NCBI GenBank assembly: GCA_949358305.1
Contig: OX442314.1
Span: 6,141,087 to 6,205,086, forward strand
Source of the DNA: Strigamia acuminata
Lineage: Eukaryota > Arthropoda > Chilopoda > Geophilomorpha > Linotaeniidae
DNA length: 64,000 nucleotides
Reading direction: 5' to 3'
The notes under the pieces are model-generated. The model made no database searches. It was not told the origin of the DNA and worked only from the letters and a program-made list of their open reading frames with translations. Each line of letters starts with the position of its first letter. Position 1 is the stretch's first letter. This document shows positions 40,363 to 50,639 of this stretch, in pieces. A program made the translations under genes and the position numbers.

Positions 40363-41040
40363 GTGAAGTAGTGAACACTGCGACAATGCTTCACAATCCT
40401 ACAAACCACTCAATTGGCAACGAATGAAAAACAGCAGATCACTTGAATTTCTATTTTCTATCACAGCCAACTCCACTATTAAGGCGTACCGTATCGGGCA
40501 GGTGTACACGAACCTTACATGCACCGCAAAATTATTTGGTCTGGCCCTGCCAAGGCACTCGCAGGCGGAACTCGGAATTCGACACTGACCGACCCAAACC
40601 TAAAAAAGCAATTACAAGTATCAACATCATCAACACCAGCTAACATCACATGTCTCAACAAACAAAAGCAGTTCCAGCCATCGATTATGGGTGAGTTAAT
40701 TAAATGTTTGACCAAATATAAGCGGCTAATTTTTAAGTTGAAAATTTTGAATGGCTTGCGAATGATGTTGTAAATATCCAAATGGCCCTTGGCAGAAGAA
40801 AGATTCCCCATCTTTGGTAAAAGGAGAAGAATAGTTTAGCTTTGGATTAGATTGATAGTTGACACTAATCAGATGTCATAACCTGAATGCTTTAGGGCCC
40901 AACAAAGACAACAAAAGCGCCTTCGACGTGCGTTAAAACTTGCGTCATGCACAAGTTGTGGTGATGTGAAATATTAAACTTAACTTTCTCCTAAATTCAA
41001 TGAAAATCTAATTGTTCAATTTCAAATTTCATTTAACTGT
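40363..41040. other. No gene recognised
   Basis: Single-copy sequence in the window between two duplicated blocks. Short frames on both strands have no recognisable domain. Confidence 0.5.
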
Positions 41041-41866
41041 GAGACCAGAAAATCGATCAATCAGTAATTACAACTACTGTAGTTTTTCAACATAAATACG
41101 ATAAATACGACTTACGAAAAGTGAAAAGCTAAACATGTACAGTGCAAATCATCCCTCAAGAAGATTGGCAAATTAAAAAAGGTACTCACACTTGATTGCC
41201 TGTTCAGTTGCAAAAATCCACTCTTTTAGTAATTTCATATGAACACCTGGTTTCTTCTGTGAATTTTGTCCTTATGGTCTTGTAGAAAATGCGTGGGGTT
41301 GCATTACGGCTGGCTTCTCTGCTTGGCACCCATTCGATGTGATTGCGACATTGGTCGAAAGATCTCGGATTTTGGGCTGATGACTTGAGCTTGGAATAAG
41401 ACTGCAGTCTATCAAATTGTAAACTTGTTTGCTCCTAACACCATACAGTTTTGTGTGCTACTATAGCTTGGCTCGGCCGACTTTGCTTCCTTTGCAATGA
41501 AAGTTTAAACAAGTTGGTGAATTTTACGATGTTTTTTTATTTGTACTTAGAAAGGACATTAATCATTCATGAATTATATTTCCGGTGTTTCAATAATCAA
41601 TATGGTACTTTCGAGTTTTTAAGACATGATATTTTATTTCTTGCACAGGAAACATTAATAATATTTTGCAAGGATATACGATTACATCTTCCATGCAATT
41701 GACACAAATGCCAGGAGCAAGTGAGCAATATTTGTTCTATGCACATTAAAGGAGTTGTAACATGAAAAATACGACAGGATTTAAAATAATGTATTTTTAT
41801 TCGTAGTTATCAAATTTTCAGTCAAAAATTTGATAACTGTGAAAATTTTGTCAATATTAAGAAATG
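41041..41866. repeat. Segmental duplication, upstream block copy 2
   Basis: Partner of 26,757-28,036. It carries the empty site of the 27,537 MITE near 41,746. The bases from 41,866 to 42,296 hold no recognisable gene. Confidence 0.8.
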
Positions 41867-42296
41867 CTGCGATCCGTGTTTAATATCACAGTTGATTGCT
41901 GTTTGTAAAACTTATATCGATAATTACGGTTTAAATGGTTGTCTAGGGGTTGAAATCGAATAAATACACAGGAAAGTTTTAATAAAAATAACACAAATGA
42001 TTTATTAATGATAAATTACAAATGATAAAAATAAACACAAAGCTAATAATGAGGGCAATTTAACAATGGAAAATGTGACGCTGGTACTGTATGCTGATGC
42101 AGATGGAAATTAATTAATACATTGGGAAGTATAAAAGATGCTGAATGACAAAGAAATGAAAAATGATCTGAATTGTTGCTAAGTTTTGTTTTATTTTGAC
42201 ATTACAATTTGAAATTGTTTGAAATGTATGCCAGATTGTGCTGAAATCGATTAAATTTATTGCCATAGGTGCACACAGTGGTTTTAAACAATTCTT

Positions 42297-45200
42297 TCAG
42301 GCAAAAACAGTTTTAATAAATTGGGTCACTTTTTGATTTCGAAACCAATTGTAACTGTTTAAAATGCAAATGTAAAAAGAGAGCAAAGACATTCCCAACG
42401 CTAATCCTAAAATGCTGCCAATATCACTTAATAATTGAGATATTGGATATTTTTGTTTCTCCTCTGTACTCTCTATAAAACTGTCAGCAAATTTCAATTC
42501 CAGAACTGTGTAGAAATTAAGGCTCATTTGTATTTCATGCATAGGAGCTTGGAAAAATATTTTTTTGCAAGGTGGTTTGCATTTGCATCGTTTTTGATTT
42601 GAATTATAGTTGTTTAAATATGTGGAATGCGCTGAAGAGATGTCTTCCGTCGTGTTGCAAAGTAACAAATTAGGTGCTGACATATAAGGCAATCTAAAAC
42701 AGTAAGTTGTTTGAATGTAATGTTGCCAGAATGTGTCAAAGAGAGACAACGAGTACCTGCAATCGATCATGTGATATAAATTGTTTTGAATGCAGGCATT
42801 TTGACACTCTACATAGGCACCGTTGTTTCTTTCACATGGATTACGCTTAGTGTCTCTTCGTACAGTCTATTTCGAAAAATTTATTCATTACTATACTCTG
42901 GCATACAATAAGAGTGGCCTTTCTCCCATTGGTCCAGCCTCATTACTCCTAACTGTAGACTGTGTCATACCACCAGGAAAAGTAGTTTTATTTTTTTTAA
43001 TTTTTTGATTATTATAATGATTAAAATGATGTATTTTTATTCTATGCTGTTTATATTTCAATAATCATGTTTGTTCAGTTTATTGATTGCTTAGTCTAGA
43101 AAGCAAACAATTTTTGAATTCTTTTTCTGAGTACAATGTCTGTACATCAAGTGCAATTCTGGTGTTTGGGTCTATTTTTTAGTATCACTACACCAGTAAA
43201 TTGGCTCGGCCAATGGGAGAAAGGCCGCTCTTATAGTATGCTAGAGTATAAGTATTATTTGATTTAGGTTTGCTACCTTAAATGTTTGAAGCATTACTGA
43301 ATTCACAAATCCATACTTCGCCATCGATGGTGCCAAAATGTTAATTTCCTCATCAGGATTGCTCAGATAAAACTGAAAGTTATTGAGTGATTATACATTC
43401 AATCTACAAATATTGTTAGAACTTTTATGGTCATATGTTAGTTTAAACCATTTCCCACAGGTTTGCTAATGGTTGTATCATACCCATAGATGCTGGTCAC
43501 AAACTTTTGGATCTGGAGGGAAAAGCCATTCTAAAGTGATGATCATTTTAGCCGTTAACAGAGTTGACGTGTCTAAAAAATTAAAAAGTTTTTGATTAGG
43601 TTTAAACCTTCGTCCAGACAAGACCTCTTGTTGCGTGAAACCTTACAGTGGCAAATACCACAAGGTCCCAATTGCATGAGTACAAATACGGACAAAACCA
43701 GCACAGAGAACAGAAGAAGCTCAAGATGTACCGTACCGCCCCGTTTAAACGCCCGGGTTCAAAAAAGCGCCAGCCCCATTTTAGCGCCGGGCAGTCATCG
43801 GCGATTTACTAAATTGGCGCCGGCCCCAAATAAGCGCCGGGCCCCCAAAAATCACCGATTTTTTGCAAAAAATCGGTGATTTTTGCGGGAAAATCACCTT
43901 TTTTTGCGAAAAATCGGCGATTTTGCGGTTATGCGCCCGGTTCATTTAATCGCCGGGTTTCATATTGGCGCCGGGAGAAGCAGCTCAAAAAAAGAATTAA
44001 ACGCCCGAGCGTTTAAACGGGGCGCTACGGTATCTTACATAAACTTAAATGAATAAATTACCTGCTTTTACATGTGAACAATGGCCAAAAGGAAGTGGAT
44101 TAAGAGTTTTTGTAACATCCATTTGCATTGCTTTATATCCAGTAATGTGCTACAAATATGAAATAATTGTAAAATAAATTCCTACAAAAGTGCTTTAGTC
44201 GTTTTACCTCACTTATATCTTCCTTAACATTAAGATTTCTATGGATGTTCAACGAATCCCATATTTTTTTTAATGACAAATTCTTACTGAACAATTGCCA
44301 AGGCCGTATGTTACTGCAGGATTTGTGCGGATGTTTAAGCAAATTTAATCTAGCTTTATCCAACCTCGGATTTTTTTGTTCCCCACAAAGAGTCACTGAG
44401 GGCAATTCAGTGCTGCGACGTTGCACTATACTAACGACTCTTATTACCGGTTCATCAATGTAGTAATTGAAACGAATTTGCATCAAGTATAAAGTAAATC
44501 CTGTACTAATTATTACCAGTATTAACTTGAGCTTTGCAAAGAGTCCATTTGGTTTAATTTGCTGATTGCTAGCAATTGTTCTCCTTTTGCATATCTCGTA
44601 AAGTTTACGAATCTTCTTTACTGGTCGATTTTTAGAGATATTTGATAGAATGCAATAGACATACCAAATAATTTCGGTTATTGAAATTATGGACAAACCA
44701 AGAAACAGGCCGAGATTGCCTCCTAAGTCTGAGAGTAAAGCAATAACATCGTACGTGTACCGTTCTTCATACACATTAATTTCTTTATGGGTTATTTCTA
44801 AAGACGTAGACATAATTTTTCCATCATTTTCTTCCTCTCTATCAATGTACGGTTGGAAAATTAGTTTGTGACATGGACGGTGGCATAAACAATTAACAAT
44901 TGGATCAGTGTTCTCAATTAATCCATTTGCCACACCGTATTGTTTGTGTGTGGTATTTGAACCTTGACAAAGTGGTAAATTTATCTTCATATCAATAAAT
45001 GGAAATCTGCAAAGAAATTTAGTATCAAATTGAGTGGTGATGCGCCAGTTTGTGAGTGTTCAGACGGATACAATGTGGTCAAGGGGAGAACCATTAGGCG
45101 CTTGACGCGACACACACTACTTGTATAAGATTTACCCAGAAATACATGAGTTCTGGTTATTGTTATAGCTTGTGACCGCTTGGCCACCCACGGATGACCA

Positions 45201-48200
45201 GCGTCACTGCCACCCGCCGTCCAATGCTCCTAAGGTCATCCCTCTTCGCAGAGTGGTATGACCCAGTATAGGAAAGAGGGAGCTGAGTGGTGTGGGGTGT
45301 GGAGGGAGAGAGACAGAGAGAGAAGGATGCTGGGTCTCAACCGATACAGGTGTGTGAAGAAAGGTTTTGAAGCCAGCAATGGTAGTTGTGCCCTGTGCTG
45401 ACCCTGCTCTCCTCCCCATTCACCACTGCAACACTCAGTAGTGTGATGATAGATCCACTACAGCCTCCATGAGCGGTTGCATGGGCCGTACAGGTGAGTA
45501 CGGCAGAATGGTATGTTTAACCGGCCACGTCATGTGTAGGGCGCGGGCTGATATTTGGTGGGGTGCAACAACGTTCAATACCTTTGTCGCCCAAATTTAT
45601 TTTGTTCAATTTTTTTTTAAATTTTTTGCCAATTCCAATTCCAACTTACTGCCTGTAGTTGGTTGCAATACACAACAGGCTAGACAAAGATCTTCTAAAA
45701 TCTTCACATTAACCTCACAAAAATTTTGAAATGCAATAAGGTATTGCGGATAATTAGTTCCCTGAATAACAATAATGACTTCAAATTATAATGTAGATTT
45801 TGAGAAATAAAAAAGTCGACTTGTTGGTTCAAAACTTCTTCAAGACGAAGTTTATTCTATGTAAAACACGACAATTAAAATAAAAAGGTGAAATGACTAA
45901 AAAGTCCATGCTAAAAGGTAAAGCGCATGGACAAGCAATGACGAGCTCCAAAAGGGGAGCACGAGATAATTGATGGCACATTGGCAATTAGGAGAGTTCT
46001 AGGAAGAGAGAGAAAAACGGTTCAAGGTGAATTAATCACTCCTAAAAGAACAAAATACAATTTCAAAGGAATTAAAATAAAGTGTAATCAAAATTAATAA
46101 CTCATCAAAATCAAATTATTACAACAACCAATGAACAATTAAAATCAACAATATATCAAAATTTCACATTATTATAAAAAAAACAAATAAACAATGGCAA
46201 TAATAATTAAAACGTGTAAAATCGTGTCGGTTTTCACAAAAATCTCTCAAAATCTACATAAACCACCCAAAATTCTCCAAAAACCAGCAGAAACCAGCCA
46301 AAACTTTCAAAAGTGGAAGTTTGTAGCTATTGTAATTCCCCAAAGCGATGAATTTTGTAGGAAAAAAAAATAGTAACAACCTATGTTACTAATAGTTCAT
46401 ATTGAAAAAATTTAATGCATCGATGATGAAGTGGGGCGCGGAAGATCGCCTTACTTAAAAATGGGTCGCAATGCTAAAAAGTTTGAGAACCCCTGGTCTA
46501 GGGGATTTAAGTGTCTTAGATGCATTTCCCTCAGCCTGCGTGTAGCGATTGAGTCTTTCTGACACCCGTGGTCGGTTTCACCTTCTCCGTCACGTCGGTG
46601 AGGCTTTACCGAGGGGCAATGTCCACCGAACGTGACCACGCTTGAACATTCAGGTCCCAGAGGGCGAGAGACTCACCACACCGATCTTGCAAGTCGGATT
46701 CGCAAACAGCATTGCACATGTGGTCGGATGCAACAGTTCGCTCTGCTGTCGGAATAACAACTTGTGGGTCCCTCCATTGACCCACACCACTTCCGAATGG
46801 TCATTTGGAGTTTTGGACCCACTGGTCATTTCCATGGTCCGCAGCTCCACCGCGCCAGACGAACGTGCAGTGCTTGGAGCTGCCGTAAGGACATTCTGGC
46901 GTGCAGGGAAGTGATCTGCGCAGGGGCAGCCGGTCACAAGTTCCTACTAAATCCAGTTGAGACAAACAGTGGTTACCTGCAGGTCAGAGTGTTTCTTAAT
47001 TTCTTTAAGAGACATCTTTTGTAGCATTCTTTGTATTCGCTCTCACTGGTGCATGGATACTTTGAAGAATTGAGAAATACGTACTGCGAGAAAATTTAAA
47101 CAGAATTAACATTTCAAGAAATTTTAACTTTTCAAATTCAAGGTTTACTTTGCTGAAACTCAAATTTATTTTTGGCTTAGTGTTGTGGTATTTATACGTC
47201 ACGAAATTAAATTGTTTCTCAAAATCATTTGATGACAACACAATCTAAATTAGAAAAAAATAATTAGACACACAGACACATGGACCAAAGAAATAATTAA
47301 GTTTGGGATTTAGGATGGGGATTTGGGGATGGTTTTGCACTTATTAACCCTCCCCACCCCAACCTAAGGTCAATTTTGACCCCAGAAAGTGTTTTTTATT
47401 TTTTTTTCTATCAAAATAAATGTATTTTTTTCTGATTTTTTTCGTATTTTGCTTTTTCGTCACTTGCAACAATAAAAAAAATATACGAACTGATAATTTT
47501 TAAAAAAAAATTTTGGGTTAATAACATCGATTTTGGGCTAATAACATAATTTTTTTGGTCCAAAATGTCATTTGTTGGTCCAAATTATCATTTTTTTGGT
47601 CCAAAATGCCAATTTTTAAATCTAAAATGTCATTTTTTGGTCTAAACTTGTTTTTTTCCGTTACGTCGCAAGGACGAATTTGTGCATGGCCGCCTGATCG
47701 GTACCGTCGGTATTATGGCCGTGATTACGGTATACCGTACTGTGGTATTTTTGCCACTTACCCTTATCTTCAAACCCTATTTCTAATGATCTAAACACAC
47801 TAAATCCAAAAACAACAAAAAAACTACAATCAGAATCAAAATAAACATAAAATTAATGGAATGAAGTTGGACGCTCCACGCGTTCATGTGCTGCGGCGGC
47901 CATCTTTGTTGGGGTCAAAAATGACCCGGGTTGGGTGAGTAGGGATTTTTTTTTAGGTTGGGGCTGCTAGGGTTAAATTACGATTACATAGTAAGGAGAG
48001 TCAGAGCAAATTTCATTGTCAGTTTTTTCAATATCTACGGTCAGCAATTTTCCTACGAACGATCGACTGGAATTCTTATCTGACCAATTATAAAATATTT
48101 TATTTGCCATTTATTTTTCACTAGTGATAATAATTAATTTACGGAATTGAAATGCTAAACACATTCCTAATGGATGGTTAATTTCTGTCTGAATAACACT

Positions 48201-48775
48201 TTTGTCCGAATATCCCTATAAGAAAAGAAATTACTATACAAGTAATTAAAAACAAAATAAAATTAACAAATTGTTCCTTTTACTTTCATTTCCACGCGGA
48301 CTATGTTTTTAGACATATTGGTCGCTTTCCAAAGTTCTTCCACATTGTAGGTTGGCTTTTTTGACAAAGTTTTCACCATGTTTGCGCATTTCAAGAATTC
48401 TTCTTTACTAGGCTTAACTTTTGGCTGAGTTTTGTTCCAAAGCTTAGCCATTTCCTTTGTGTTGCCACCACAGATCAACAAGTTGGGTAAAACTACGTCT
48501 TCCGATCTACTCGTCACATCAACCGCAGTAGGATAACTTAAGTAATGCATTGTTCTGTCGTACGTCTGATAAGTCAGCATGCACGTGCAAAATGAGAATA
48601 AAAGTAGCCAAAAGACTTGCCTTTTGCCACAGTTAATTCCGCTATTTACGAAATCATCCAAACCAATTAAATTGCACATCGGTCGACTTGCATCATCTTT
48701 CATTAATTGACGTATTTTCAGACGAAGTTTTCTCACTCCCCGTCCATTTCTTCTCGGAACATAATAATAGCGCAT
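42297..48775 (-). CDS. Concatenated (double) DEG/ENaC channel gene 3, 11 exons, complete, introns full of transposons
   Basis: Exons: 48775-48284, 48215-48143, 48079-47988, 47244-47149, 47083-46977, 45006-44208, 44149-44062, 43572-43484, 43372-43277, 42866-42757 and 42693-42297. They give one frame of 812 residues. Protein similarity to genes 1 and 2 is moderate, but every splice phase is the same. Half A: TM1 VFWLLLFSFCTCMLTY, TM2 GLFLGLSIIS. Half B: TM1 KLILVIISTGFTLYLM, LPSVTLC, TM2 LGLALGMSLLS. Intron 3 holds a piggyBac-type MITE, intron 5 two repeats and a hAT end, intron 7 a palindromic MITE, and intron 9 another MITE only about 20 bases from exon 10. The frame survived all of these, arguing for selection on the fused protein. 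Confidence 0.87.
42889..43253. mobile_element. MITE filling intron 9 of gene 3
   Basis: Terminal inverted repeats of about 50 bases start ACTATACTCTGGCATAC at 42,889; the right end, read inward on the other strand, starts ACTTATACTCTAGCATAC. Both continue through GGCCTTTCTCCCATTGG. A relative with a nested insertion is at 54,190-55,187. Confidence 0.85.
43729..44032. mobile_element. MITE with a perfect 38-base palindrome in intron 7 of gene 3
   Basis: Ends TACCGTACCGCCCCGTTTAA and, facing, TACCGTAGCGCCCCGTTTAA. The interior repeats GCGCCGGG in several spacings. At 43,847-43,884 two 18-base arms, AAAAATCACCGATTTTTT and its complement, meet around GC. There is no coding capacity. Confidence 0.85.
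44208..45006 (-). CDS. Gene 3, exon 6: A/B fusion exon
   Basis: The 799-base exon encodes CLCHRPCHKLIF, TM2 (LSDLGGNLGLFLGLSIIS), linker NRPVKKIRKLYEICKRR, half B TM1 and LPSVTLCGE in one open frame. Confidence 0.9.
45170..45545 (-). repeat. GC-rich interspersed repeat, copy 2, inverted
   Basis: On the minus strand it shares CCGTAC-TCACCTGTACGG-type, CTCATGGAGGCTG, ACTCAGCTCCCTC and GGGTGGCCAAGCGGTCAC segments with the other copies. It lies in intron 5 of gene 3. Confidence 0.65.
45550..46470. other. AT-rich intron sequence, no gene
   Basis: No exon or frame was recognised. It includes an A-rich stretch at 46,100-46,300. Confidence 0.5.
46471..46495 (-). mobile_element. hAT-type terminus
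   Basis: On the minus strand CAGGGGTTCTCAAACTTTTT is the widespread terminus of hAT (Charlie-like) transposons, followed by AGCATTGCGACCC. No opposite end or transposase is visible nearby. Confidence 0.6.
46500..46965. repeat. GC-rich repeat-like segment in intron 5 of gene 3
   Basis: It is GC-richer than all surrounding sequence and lies within 15 bases of the exon 5 donor. It shares only short words (CCGGTCACAAG) with the interspersed family, so it may be another repeat. Confidence 0.4.
47348..47972. mobile_element. piggyBac-type MITE in intron 3 of gene 3
   Basis: TTAA (47,344-47,347 and 47,973-47,976) flanks a 625-base element that begins CCCT and ends AGGG, with sub-terminal CCCCAACCTAA in inverted orientation. 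That is the hallmark of piggyBac insertion. The inside contains a TTTTTTGGTCCAAAATG minisatellite and facing GGTCAAAAATGACCC words, and no transposase. Confidence 0.88.
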
Positions 48776-48779
48776 GATT

Positions 48780-49530
48780 TTTGTTATTCAAATCAAACTT
48801 GTCCTTATCTAATAAGAGGTAAGTTAGAGAGCCGTTTGTTTGCTAGTGAAAAGAAAGACAACTTGTTGTTTATTTGTTGCCAAGTTAATAATCGACAAGC
48901 TTTTGTTTACTTGCAGTTTATTCCCTAGAAACATGTTAATGTTCTAAAAAAGTCATAAAATTACCAAAGGTGAATGTGTATTGATATACTGTAATGTCAC
49001 ATCGATGTAGAAAGCTAAAGTTACGTTCAATATAGTAAATTGACTAAACTTCCAAGGACTTATTTTGGTGTGTGTAACCTGTATTCAACTACTTTACACG
49101 TTTCTATCATTTCATACTGATACATTGAATGAACATATTAATGTTTATAAATTATTTTTTTATTTTGTCATATCAAATTATAATCAAGAATAATAATTGA
49201 GTTATAGTATGAGATTAAATTTCAAACATGAAAATTTAAAAAAAAAAACAATTTATGTTGATTAAATATAGAATTAATTTTTACATACGAGATTAAAAAT
49301 ATTTTTGTTTACACAATTCGATAACAAAATCAAAAAACTGTTTTGTGTATCTGTCCATTCAGATTTTAGAATTAGTATATTTAAAATAAATTTAAAAAAT
49401 AATAATAGGCCCATTCAATGTTTTGTATGACTGAAAGTGGTTATACACAGGTCGCCGTGAAGGGAGAACAACAAGTAAGCTGATTCATGATTCTATAAAA
49501 GATTATCAGTGATAATCGCTTAGAATCGTA
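48780..49530. other. Upstream region of gene 3, no gene recognised
   Basis: AT-rich; probably contains the gene 3 promoter and 5' UTR, but no clear TATA box stands out. Confidence 0.45.
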
Positions 49531-49534
49531 AATC

Positions 49535-50300
49535 ATAAATAAAAATACCATGTTTATGGAGATCCGAGAATGTTATCACGGTTGTTGGGCTGCGTACGAC
49601 ATCGTTATTACAACCGTTAATAAGACGTGACTTGCTACTTTCCATTGCTTTTCATAGCCATCATAATTTTCGAGCTGCCGTCTTGATTTTCGATAGGCAA
49701 AGACATTTTTCTGTGGTAGCCTCACCCAGATTGAAGAAGAAATTATTATCTACAATAAAGTTAATCATACATTAGTATTTTGGCGACAATCAACAAACTA
49801 AACATCATTTCCTACTCACGGCTGCAAGACGCCATTATCCTCGCTATTCATTTTTATCACCAAATGGCGCTGCGTATATGAATCCACTTTTTTGTATGTT
49901 TTGGGATAGATTGGTTTTTTTAAACTCTGTTTTCGACCAAATTAAAAATAATTATTATTTAATTATTTAATTATTTAATTATATATTAATACGCAGCGAC
50001 ATATGGTGATGGAAATTAATATATTTTAGGTAGAGAGGATAATGGTGTACAGTAAGTCGCAATGATGTTTAGATTGTTGATTGTCCACAAAATACTAATT
50101 TACGATTAATTTTATTGCAGATAATGCTCCCTTCTTCAATTTGTTTGAAGTTACCACTGATAAAACATGTCTTTGTCGTATGAAAATCATGATGGCAACG
50201 AATACCAATGGAAACAAGCAAGTCACATATTACTGTGATGTCATACGCAATCTAACGTTTGTGACACCATTCTCGGAACATCATAAACATGGTAGTTTAA
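49535..50300. repeat. Inverted duplication between genes 3 and 4
   Basis: The left arm (about 49,535-49,885) and right arm (about 49,988-50,300) align inverted. Examples are CATTCTCGGA-CTCCATAAACATGGT against CATTCTCGGA-CATCATAAACATGGT and TTGTTGATTGTCGCCAAAATAC against TTGTTGATTGTCCACAAAATAC (gap mine). The axis is an AT-rich stretch near 49,940, the same axis that relates gene 3 to gene 4. Confidence 0.85.
50042..50291 (+). other. Candidate two-exon open frame in the right arm of the inverted duplication
   Basis: A short exon 50,042-50,051 (ATG, donor GTAAGT) could join 50,121-50,291 (acceptor TTTATTGCAG). The joined frame is open, with NAPFFNLFEVTTDKTCLCRM and YYCDVIRNLTFVTPFSEHHK. The left arm keeps ATG, donor (GTGAGT) and acceptor, but its second exon has a stop. 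Function is unknown and it may be a gene fragment carried by the duplication. Confidence 0.3.
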
Positions 50301-50639
50301 TTTATTACTTATTATGACTCTACCGTAAGCTATTATCACCGACAATCTCTTAAAATCGTAAATTAAAAGTTTTTGTTAGCTTCTTGCATTATATTTCTCT
50401 CTTGCAGATCTTTGTTAAAAACAATTTTTGAAACACAACTTCAACTTTGTGAATCAATGGGATTTTATGTCAATATTCTTGCAGTTTGGATAATTTTATG
50501 AGTTTTCTATGCAGTAGTGCGTTGCTTGGGAACAAATATTATGGGAGCAAACAAAAAAGCTTGTCGGTTATGAATTTAGCGACAAAACATACGTCAAGCT
50601 ACTCCTCTCCACAAAGCTGAGGCATTTTTAACCTAAAAA

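Noticed and set aside
46642-46937. Frames of 90-95 codons on both strands in the GC-rich part of intron 5 of gene 3
   Set aside because: High GC lowers stop frequency; no homology, start context or splice support.
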